From: Paraspadella gotoi
Lineage: Eukaryota > Chaetognatha
Direction: 5' to 3'
DNA length: 64,000 nt
Assembly: GCA_051294375.1 (NCBI GenBank)
Contig: CM119266.1
Span: forward strand, 26,382,153 to 26,446,152
Shown: positions 56,501 through 64,000 of the stretch, piece after piece
How the letters are laid out: the number at the start of each line of letters is the position of its first letter
How positions within the stretch are numbered: position 1 is the first letter of the stretch
Position numbers and translations under genes: made by a program
Notes under the pieces: model-generated
Databases searched by the model: none
The model's input: the letters and a program-made list of their open reading frames with translations, nothing else
What the model was told of the DNA's origin: nothing

Positions 56501-58148
56501 GCCTAGGTTTTACCTTGTCTGATGCACGAATTTTAAATTGTTGACATGATTTTACCTTGTTTTTACCCTGCTTTTAACCTGGTTTTATCCTGATTTTCTC
56601 TCCTGACTTCGTGCCTTTTATTTGATACAAATTATTTTATTTTCGCTAACCTTAGGACTCTTGGCCAAAAATTTAGGTTCTAGTCAGCGCAAGATCAAAC
56701 AGCTCGTATTTATATTTAGAGAGAAAGACCGGTGGTATGTACAAATACATGTACTATGTATAAATATTAGGGTGGAGTGATGAAAAGATTGAGTGATTGA
56801 ACATTATTTTTTTGCTGCCTATGGACATATAATTAATGAATTTTAAATCCTTTTAAAAATTTTTTTAGCATAACAGTATAGCAAATTCAATTATTTATGT
56901 AGTAATATCCTTATAAAATCGTCAAATTTCAAAATAATTTTTTTTTATTTTTAAGAACTGATTTGGATTCGCTGTAAAAAACTAAGAAACTTTTATAAAA
57001 TATGTTATATGATATTTTAATGTTTAGATCACAAAAAATGACTAAAACGTTTTAACATATATAAGTTTCTACTACAGAGAATAAAAAAGTCAAAAATTTT
57101 CACCTTTTTTCTTATTTTAAACATTGAAGATGACAAAATTTTTGATAACATGTTTTATATTTTTGATTCAACTTTTTATAAAGAATCTGAATCTTTAATA
57201 AAAGTTTTATAAAAATTATTTTTAAAATTTACTATTTTATAAGGATATTACTACAAATATATTATATTTTACTATTCTGTTCCCGAGATAATATGAACAA
57301 AATATTTTTTGTACTAGTTAATCATACTATCTCACATCTAAATATCATTGTTCGATCATTCAAATAAATTTTTTGTTCTTGAGTGCTCCACTCTAATAAA
57401 TATGGGCTAATGCGAAAATTAAAAAAAAAAAAAAATTTTTAGATATCAATGTTCTTTAGTACAAGACTGTTCATGATGAACTATTCAAATTTTGATCTGC
57501 AACTTTCACTATGACTTATTCAGTATGTATTCAATTAATTGATTCTTTGTATTTATTTATTATATTCAATTAATTTATTTAAATACTTATTTATTCAATA
57601 ATTTTTTTAGTTTGATCAGTTCATTCATTTATTTATTCAATGCATTTATTCACTTAGATCATACAATAATACAATTTTATCTTATCTTTCCAGACGTTTT
57701 TCGTGTATCCAATTATTTATTCAATATTGTGAGAGTCCCTATTACTTTAAAGATATTATTTTATAAAATTAGTCGATGACGGACTTCTACTTCAGCCTCG
57801 AAAAGGGAGATATAATGGGCATGCGTTATGCTCGACGTATTCGCAACGTGGCCTTCGGTCTCTTTGGCCTTTCTGCACTATTCTCCGGTGGCGCATTATT
57901 CTTTGATATATTTTTTGAGAATGATTATAAGGTAAAATTTTATCTAGTCCTGACAACCTAATGTACTTATTAAGAGCAAGTTTCCAAATAGGTGTTTTTT
58001 TATCGTCGCAATCGCTAAGCGTTTGCGACGATAAAAGATTTGGGATTTTCAGAAGATTACCTCGCTGACGAACTGGCCGATACAAAGTTTAATAAAAGAC
58101 AAGAAAGAGAAAGTAAAAACACAGAAGGTGATCGAGAAGAACAAATAA
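44492..58148 (+). CDS. CD225/dispanin (IFITM-like) membrane protein, partial
   Basis: Exon 44492-44649 encodes LSLVVDFLILLFGCFPITVI-GIFLHIK (first membrane segment). Exon 57773-57931, in matching phase 0, encodes EKGDIMGMRYARRIRNVAFG-LFGLSAL plus a second segment. Together they show the CD225 pattern: hydrophobic helix with C-x-P, then K, then G-D-x-x-x-A/M-x-x-A-R, then a second helix. This is seen in IFITM, TMEM91, SynDIG and PRRT proteins. The spacing from K to GD is about four residues longer than usual. A last exon 58053-58148 (31 residues, Lys-rich) follows a 121-bp intron; another frame there reads DYLADELADTKF, so the tail is uncertain. N-terminal exons were not found. The 13.1-kb intron contains the LTR retrotransposons. 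Confidence 0.55.
44650..44820 (+). repeat. Dispersed repeat with GTACTCGCGGAGCA motif
   Basis: TTGCGCCGAGAGTACTCGCG, CACTTTTCGGTCGG and GGTTGCTCATTTGTTA. Inverted relatives are 5265-5395 and 60480-60560. It starts right after the exon donor at 44650. Confidence 0.65.
45075..46176 (-). pseudogene. Integrase of copy A, truncated
   Basis: Frames 46176-45718 (linker, Pro-rich) and 45830-45075 (integrase). The zinc-binding H2C2 region is HQHYGHPGRDRTAF ... CVRNCDNC. The catalytic core has SIDVMHLPS, NFDGATQLNGRAM and a downstream SNRAERDI Glu. It stops after LEQLPHLMLL at the breakpoint. A segment of about 380 bp present in copy B (52056-52433) is deleted from the linker. Confidence 0.82.
46170..47819 (-). 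pseudogene. Reverse transcriptase and RNase H of copy A
   Basis: A 549-codon frame. Landmarks are AIVSSTRNEAYSNAFLIKKP-like fingers, VDILACFHQVNL, the catalytic box FLVYVDDLILTAKS, WTKSVLLRKEDIKILGFSIS, ASLNYYRCF, then RNase H (IYADASTSAMGGLI, NVLETLAF, VTDSQYF, SEDNPADFLTR). The order fits Ty3-type polyproteins, with no intervening domain. Confidence 0.88.
48247..49008 (-). pseudogene. Retroviral-type aspartic protease region of copy A
   Basis: The frame contains YDTGASVNTIPRKF (catalytic DTGA motif) and DVIIGTAV, the usual second landmark (I-I-G) of retropepsins. It ends by frameshift into 48365-47844, a linker of unknown function present in both copies. Confidence 0.8.
49160..49528 (-). 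pseudogene. Gag-like open frame of copy A
   Basis: 122 codons from MEVNTQSVNKNQITKIRSLA, Lys/Arg-rich, in the position of gag upstream of the protease. No zinc knuckle was seen, and it ends early compared with typical Gag. The assignment is positional. Confidence 0.4.
49677..49745 (+). repeat. 11-bp tandem repeat
   Basis: About six copies of TATGGCCTTTG next to the assembly gap. It is probably in the 5' leader of the retrotransposon. Confidence 0.9.
49801..49933. other. Assembly gap (133 N)
   Basis: A run of N between the two retrotransposon copies. Features on either side may not be truly adjacent. Confidence 0.99.
49934..50519 (-). other. Probable LTR/leader region between copies
   Basis: Contains repeated CTTCCTCTTCCGGAATCC units (50040-50190), GA-rich 50395-50430 and a 31-base T run (50469-50499), which on the element strand is a polypurine tract just after the integrase end. 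No clear TG...CA LTR borders could be fixed because of the gap. Confidence 0.4.
50535..51131 (-). pseudogene. Integrase C-terminal region of copy B
   Basis: Continues LEQLPHLMLLLNATPI (the catalytic core end) into a basic tail with RADRQEQAQAKLANQRTKLY and a possible nucleic-acid-binding fold (GPHKVVQRDGNHLCRL). The upstream portion of this frame is out of register with the core by a frameshift near 51090. Confidence 0.7.
52808..53485 (-). other. Scrambled block inside copy B
   Basis: Corresponds to 46510-47110 of copy A, but matches only in short bursts separated by dense small indels (for example CATGCTTGATTTCGTC and TTGAGCATTTCGAT). Identity returns abruptly at about 53490. It looks like uncorrected long-read sequence rather than natural decay. 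Confidence 0.6.
54943..56277. other. AT-rich stretch with repeat ends, no gene
   Basis: Two R1-family ends (GGGCAGATCCGACATTG at about 55915 and GGGCAGATCCGGCTTG at about 56168) with AATC-type tracts and a TCATCGTCGTC run. A GATAGAGAG-rich block lies at 55205-55300. No exon-like sequence before 56278. Confidence 0.5.
56278..56430 (-). CDS. Possible C-terminal exon, unrecognised
   Basis: A GC-rich island (56280-56490) in AT-rich DNA. One minus-strand frame reads ...KKVKARQSRATEEALIFGIQ-NAKENRAAQRRYMG then a stop at 56278, which looks like a charged helical protein end. A second minus frame and a 49-codon plus frame (MYLRWAARFSFAFW...) are also open. No homologue was recognised. Confidence 0.3.
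   Translation of the reverse strand, partial: APTNKFPRRPRAKFAGKKVKARQSRATEEALIFGIQNAKENRAAQRRYMG
56768..57395. mobile_element. Fold-back hAT-like element, copy 3
   Basis: Ends TAGGGTGGAGTG and GCTCCACTCTA, flanked by a perfect 8-bp duplication ATAAATAT (56760-56767 and 57396-57403). It is similar along its length to 6184-6808 and has the same self-complementary interior. Confidence 0.85.
58000..58035. repeat. Short hairpin shared with 5837-5872
   Basis: ATCGTCGCAATCGC and GCGTTTGCGACGAT form a 14-bp stem with one mismatch and a TAA loop. It ends about 17 bp before the acceptor at 58051-58052. Confidence 0.65.
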
Positions 58149-60264
58149 GAATTCACGACGACGACGTCGGAGAATCGTAATCCATTCATTTGTTAGCGGT
58201 TATTTTATTAGAAAATCCGGATCCAACATTTTTGGCTCGTTAGAGTTGATCTGGCTAATGTTCAATTTCGATCACTTATCTTGGAGCGAAAATATAAACT
58301 AACACTTACGCACTCAATATAAAATATAAATTTCAGCTTTATTCAATACACAATTAAAATTGAAGCATCTACAATACTACATGGATAAAGTATTTCAAAT
58401 AGGCAAATCCAAACAAAATTGAAAATCTTTTCAAATTTAGTTATATCTAAATTATTTCAGTAATTATATTTCTTTATAATTAAACAAGATCGATTTATCC
58501 AATGTGTTGCGCCGCAGTGACTTTCTTTTCACGGGTATTTCCCTGTGAAATTATGTATAACAAACGTGTTATGGTTGATCACTACTCTGCAAAGTTTCAT
58601 TTCAAACAACCAGACATATGCCGCATTTACTTTGTGATTACGTGACCACTGTTTTGCGAGGTCGCAAGACTACATAAGTAGATAGGCAAGTTCCCTGGTC
58701 GTTTATAATGTTATTTTAAATATTTTTACATTTACTGATAGGAAATGGTGTCAATATTGTTGATGTAACATTTCAAATCAATCGCCCACACGTTGAAAAA
58801 TAATCTACAAAAAATGGTCATTTTCCACGCCAATTTTTAAAACAAATCTGCGTTCGTTAAATTTTCTTTTTGGTTCCACTTAAATTTTTAGCTTCGGCCG
58901 AGTGACTTAATTGGTATTAAAAAATTCATTTTCTTTGATATCTTTGAAACAAAAATGATAGAACAATGAGACTGGTATCATATTAAAGCCATAATTATGG
59001 GGAATCTTTTCCATATAATTTTTCTCAGATGTTACAAAGGATTTTTTAAAATCTGATCGGAATCTCAGTCAAAAGTATAACAACTTTTGAAATTAAATTA
59101 AACACACTTGGCCGTATTTAAAAAAATACATAAATATAGATTCTGAAAGAGAAAAGATTGAATTATGTTTCTGATATAAACAAAAATTTTCTATACTTCA
59201 AATGTTTATATAATTACTAAGGATAATGAATTATCATTTTGTTGAAAACAACAAAAATTTAAAAATTCATGTAGGAACCTTAAAAAACATATGTTTTAAA
59301 TATGAAATTTATTAGTTAAAACTTTGTTCCGGCTGATTTAAAAACTACTGACAGAGGGCTAAAAGACTGTAATATCAGATTTTTAAATTTTTGTCATCTT
59401 CAGGTGCAAATCAAAACATTGCATAATGCCCATTAGCTATATTAATTAACAATTTTTTATTAAAAAAGCACTACAATCTTTTAATAACACGCTAATGCAT
59501 GTAGCTGTATGGTAAATTGTTGTTTTTATTTTTATTATAATACAGGCTTTTATCAATAAAGGGGTAAATTGCAAAGAAATGAGTTATTCAAGGCTCCATA
59601 TTGATACTATGATATCAATGAATTTTCTTTGTTCTGGCAATGAAATGTACATAAGACATTGTAGTTTCATTAGCTAATCTTTATTTTTATAATTTTAAAG
59701 GGCATGTTTGGCAAAAACAGTAAGAAACAAAAATGACAACAAATTTTGAGAAAAAATTTGATGAATTGCTATTATTTCTTACTATGACGTCAATTTATTT
59801 TTTTCGTTATGTGCTTGAAAGTTAGGCTAAACCAACAGAATCGGAATCAGTGCATGACCGCTGTATATTTATTAGACTTATACAGTAAATACCGCAAGAT
59901 AAAAAAATTTAAAAAGAATTCAGACTAAGCGCCTTGTTTATTTTCAGTATTTTTTTCGTCAAGACCTTTGGATTTTCTTTGTTCCAGCGGCGTTGGATAG
60001 CCTAAACACTGCAATTTCCGAAATCATCCATGGTTTTGTAATATTTACTGCGCTACTGGTGCAAAAATTGCTAGGAACCAAAATTATCAGAAACCGCTTC
60101 GTTCTTTCGGATTTTTTTTTTTAAGCGCGGAACGACATATCTAACATAAGTATGAAACATGAAAAAGAAGCATTAAGTAATGTCTTACCAGTCTACCACG
60201 TATTAACTAAAATAACTCTGAGCTCGTGTATTTATGACATGCACTGCACAGGAATTCCATCGGG
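58149..60264. other. AT-rich stretch without a gene
   Basis: No exon-like block, tRNA or complete repeat was recognised. 58500-58700 is slightly GC-richer but has no convincing frame. Confidence 0.5.
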
Positions 60265-60447
60265 TTATTTTTACTTCGCCGACCGGGGTTAGGGAGAGGT
60301 TAGGGTTAGGGAGAGGTTAGGGTTAAGGGTGGTTTAGGGTTAGTGGTGGTTAGGGTAATTATTAATTAACATTTTTTTTTTAAAATAAATATTTTTAAAT
60401 GGTTTTTCAAAAGCCGCCAAAACCGCGGTCGGCGAAAGTAAAAATTA
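60265..60447. mobile_element. Small MITE containing telomere-like repeats
   Basis: The inverted ends TTTTTACTTCGCCGACCG and CGGTCGGCGAAAGTAAAAA enclose about 70 bp of TTAGGG-like units (GGTTAGGGTTAGGGAGAGG). A solo right end (CCGCCAAAACCGCGGGCGG then CGAAAGTAAAA) is at 25999-26033. Confidence 0.6.
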
Positions 60448-61604
60448 GCTACTCCATCTTTTATCCTTTATACTGACCGATCAACATAGTTTCAACATAC
60501 CACATACGACCGAAAAGTGACAGGTGCTCCGCGAGTACTTGCGGCGCAACTAAAAACGTAGTCAGAACTTAAGGTCTAAAAATCAATGCTACCAAAATAA
60601 GGTAAATTTATTAGAAATATGTACATAGCTAAAACAAATATCTACAAATGCCATAATGATAATCATTATGTTTTAGAAACTTAGATAATTTCAATTTTAT
60701 TACATTATTTTAGATAAGCTAATTAAAAATAACCAAGATGTGAACAAGGCGCTAAGACACAATGAAAAATAACGTGGCGAAACGGTCTCGTGCTGATTTT
60801 GTCCCTTTAAAAATTGTTCTGAGCCAAATTAATTGATCATTACTTTGGTAATATGTGCGATATACACTACTGGACATTACTGTATCTGACCATAACCATT
60901 GACCATCAACAAAAAAGCTAACTCGATCAAAAATAGTAAAAAAAAGATGAAGCAATATAGCTCGAAACGCTTACAAAATTTTAGACCATTGCTTTTATAA
61001 ATGCAAAAAAAATTAATATTATTAAAACAAAACTTTAACGATAACCTAATAGTTAACCGAGACCAAGATGAATATTTTTTACCCATCATTTTCCTCAATT
61101 GATATGAATCATTTGTTTGTAATTAGTCAATTAATCTAAATAAACAAATGACAAATTCATTTTCAATTTCTTATGAATGGAAGTTTTCTCTGCTTACTTC
61201 CCTTGTATCTAATTATTAATATTTTAAAGGTATTTTTCAAAAACCTTATATAATTACTATATTTTTTCACTTTTTTTCAATTCTTTCAAACAAAAATAAC
61301 ATCATAAAAACATTTTAAATTAATAAAAAAAAATTGAATGATTTTGGGAAAAAATATTTTGAAATTTTGAGAATAATGGATTATGAATCAGGAAAAAAAT
61401 TTTGCAATTCTAAAAAAATCAGCCTCAAGCCTTTCGATTTTTCTAGAGGCTGATTTTTTTTATTTTTTTTGATATTTTGATTTTCTATGCAAAACCATTA
61501 TCTCAATGAGCATAGGTCGGACAAAATTTTTTTTTCCAAAAAATTAAAAAAATTTCAACTTTTCTAATTAAGCTTTTTTGGGGAAATAAATAATAAATTA
61601 TTAT
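60448..61604. other. AT-rich stretch without a gene
   Basis: 60480-60560 is an inverted piece of the repeat at 44650-44820 (TGCTCCGCGAGTACTTGCGG). Minus-strand open frames at 60752-61098 are AT-rich chance frames. Confidence 0.5.
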
Positions 61605-62740
61605 ACGATAGGTACATCTGAAAGTGATATGTCTCTAAATGACAAAAAAATTTTTTTTCAAATTTTTTTTGAAGTTTAAGTATTGTACCAATAGAAATAA
61701 GTGAGATACTCCCGCTTTTGCCAAAATTTTTATTTAACAAAGTTTTGTACTGCGTAATTTAAAAAAATTATTTTTTTAAATAAAAGAAAAGAGGGTAGCA
61801 AGGTGGATGTGGTATCAAATTAAAGCCTTAACTCATGGGAACACCTTTCTAAAAGAGTTTTATTAAATTAAATCCATAAATCTTTACACAGCTTTTGTTT
61901 AAATCAGAATTAAAAGTATAAACAGTTTTTTGCTTTAAAATTTCAATGAAGGCATATTGAAATTTTTTTTTTTCTTTTGTAATTTGAAAAAGGAAAGACT
62001 GAATTACATTTTGTTTATTATTAAATTTTTTTTATTCCATAAAATTGCTTATATTTTCAGTTAAAGTAAAAAAACAAGCAAAAATTTATGTTATAGCTTG
62101 ATAAAATGAATTTTTAAATATTAAAAAATTGATAAATACAAAAATGTTTTTAGCTGATATAAACAGTCTGGACATCTACCTTCTTGGTCTGTAAAAAAAA
62201 ATCGTCATTTTCATTATCTTTAACTGCAAACTAAAGCTTGACACACTGCTTGTTTTCATAATAAAGTTGTAAAAATTATATAGCTGGTAACATATTTGAC
62301 AAAGCAAAACATCATTGTGTTAAATTGTATGATAATTTTTTTTTAATATAGCAAGGAATTTAATGCTATTATTTATCATCCATTTAATAAAGAAAAATAT
62401 TTCTCGTAATAGCCCATTGGAAAGGCTTCATTGACTGACTTAATGATGAAATTTTTTAGATTCTTACTGCCCCATTTCACAAGATAAAAAAGGTCATGGT
62501 TATCATATCAATAAGTCCAGATTATCTGTACCCTTTCTGCAACCTACATTCCAAATTTTCTTTTTTTCCTTCAAATGTATTAAATAAAAAAAAATTATTT
62601 GATGAGAACAATCGGCGTGGAGGATGCCATTGGTAAGCTTTAGTTACCCCACTTCCCGATCGAATTTTTAAATGAGGTTTTTTTCCACCTATTTGAGACA
62701 TAACACTAACTATTAGTACTATTATTTTTTTTATTTTTTC
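61605..62740 (+). repeat. Direct repeat RL, copy 2
   Basis: Same orientation and order as 23852-25052, with many scattered differences. Confidence 0.8.
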
Positions 62741-63499
62741 TATTACAATTCTATGAATAAATATGAATAAGTAACTTTTTAAAAAAATTTATCATCTTTC
62801 ACCCTATATTCAGTCATATCTAAAAAACGTTTTAAAAAAGAAAAATAAATATAATAATATTGAACAGTGAATTTTTTTTATGCACGGAACAGTAACGTTA
62901 CGCCATTTTCATTGTGTCCTAAGCGGACTGAAGAAGATTATCTGAAATTGTACAACCAATATAAAAATTATCCTCTCTGTTACTCTGTTACTCTTTTTAA
63001 CCCTCTCTAAAAGGTAGAGAATGGGTCCTGGGCTTTGAGCCAGGTTTAGGGATTCGCTACCCCTCAAGGCGCATACAGCTTTATGTAGGGCATTAGCTTT
63101 ACATTAGGAAATGATTAATTACGTGGCGAACTTAGGCAATGCCTGCTACAATGAAAGCTGGTTCTTACTAGTATCAGTTAAAATCAATATTAATAAGATT
63201 AACCATTTTCGAAGGAACTTTGATTTTTAATAGAAAACAAGATACCGATAAACAGAACCATTTCATTGAAATTTAACAAATGAATTCAATTTTGTGGCCT
63301 AACTATTTTCATCATCTACTAAAAGCTTTGTCGGCGAAAGTAAGCAACGTCTTGAAAATTTGGCTGTTAAAAAAACAAGTTTGAGCAAACAATGTCGGAT
63401 CTGCCTACGATTAATTAATTAATTAATCGATTAATTAATTAATTAATTTTAATATGTAATAATTAATTTTAAATTTATATCAGCTTCTCCTCATCGATG
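62741..63499. other. Repeat fragments, no gene
   Basis: A TATGAAATTGG-type end at 62942-62975. A GC-richer piece at 63000-63160 (GGGTCCTGGGCTTTGAGCC, CGCTACCCCTCAAGGCGC) of unknown nature, and an R1 end at 63375-63410. Confidence 0.4.
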
Positions 63500-64000
63500 T
63501 GCTTAAAATTGAGGTCTGGACAGTTATTAAATATGTTTTGTTTACTTTTATCAAACAAATTCTCTTTTTATTTTCATATTTCTTTCTCTCTCTTCCTTTT
63601 ACTTTCATCTCTCTCTCTTTTTTCCTAGTCACTGATTTCATACATTGAAACATTCTTTGAATATTTACACTTCATTGATAGGGAAGCCAGGTACTCTGGG
63701 AGTGAATAAACGAGACTGTGAGAGAGTCTTGATTGAAAGCTTGCAGGGACCTGCTATGTCATTATCTTGTAAGAGTGATGGAGGCCTTAAACCACCAAAG
63801 CCTGTCCAAGTCAGGGGCAAGATAGCTTATTATAAATGAATGGATAATTTTTATATTGGTTGTACCATTTCATAATCATAGGGGAAAAAAACGAGCCTGC
63901 AGCTGGCTCTGCAGGGGCTTATTCTTTTTCTCTCTTTTCTCCTGCTGCTTCTGCTGCTGCCTTTTGATTTCTTTCTTTTCTCTCTCTCTCTCTCTCGCAT
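63500..64000 (+). repeat. R-CT repeat interrupted by a TATGAAATTGG long member
   Basis: GGTCTGGACAGTTATTAAAT and the CT tract, then 63645-63877 (TTGATAGGGAAGCCAGGTAC ... TTGGTTGTACCATTTCAT), then R-CT resumes with GCTGGCTCTGCAGGGGC to the window end. Confidence 0.7.

Noticed and set aside
57776-58148. COA3-like mitochondrial assembly factor
   Set aside because: RRIRN...DYLADELAD resembles COA3, but the second part needs a frameshift. The CD225 pattern with the in-phase exon at 44492 fits better.
60752-61098. Two minus-strand frames
   Set aside because: AT-rich chance frames without start context, domains or splice sites.
62929-62975. Hammerhead-like CTGAAGA-AGAT/ATCT-GAAA
   Set aside because: The following sequence is the TATGAAATTGG repeat end, and no stem III or GTC triplet follows; chance match.

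Overview
The window is nuclear DNA from an invertebrate animal. Genes are split by short spliceosomal introns (GT-AG, one GC-AG). Exons are clearly more GC-rich than the very AT-rich introns and intergenic DNA, and much of the rest is transposable elements. The gene set (p120 RasGAP, Spinster, long-chain acyl-CoA synthetase, a CD225 membrane protein) is metazoan. The species cannot be named from sequence alone.

Layout. 1-1831 is intronic/upstream DNA with two repeats. 1832-10258 (+) holds the last nine exons of a RASA1 orthologue (C2, catalytic RasGAP domain, C-terminal helix); its SH2/SH3/PH part lies off the left edge. A 575-codon gene for an unrecognised membrane protein (8 exons, minus strand, 5058-2805) sits antisense inside one RASA1 intron. 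12418-14881 is a complete non-autonomous hAT-like element with an 8-bp target duplication. 16545-18503 (+) is an intronless Spinster-type MFS transporter. 19650-32219 (+) is a complete 12-exon ACSL gene (699 codons). 32779-33105 is a possible small gene. 33.1-44.4 kb is a repeat graveyard with nested TIR elements, a piggyBac-like TTAA element and a Penelope-like element carrying hammerhead-ribozyme motifs. 44492-58148 (+) is a CD225/dispanin-like gene whose two membrane halves are separated by a 13-kb intron. That intron contains two head-to-tail broken Ty3-like LTR retrotransposon copies around a 133-N assembly gap. 58.2-64 kb is repeats with no gene seen.

The genes are unrelated housekeeping or signalling genes, not an operon or pathway cluster. 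The strongest unusual signals are in the mobile DNA: four hammerhead-like motifs tied to Penelope-like terminal repeats, three fold-back hAT-like elements each with a perfect 8-bp target duplication, a MITE containing telomere-like TTAGGG repeats, and a stretch at about 52.8-53.5 kb that looks like uncorrected long-read sequence.
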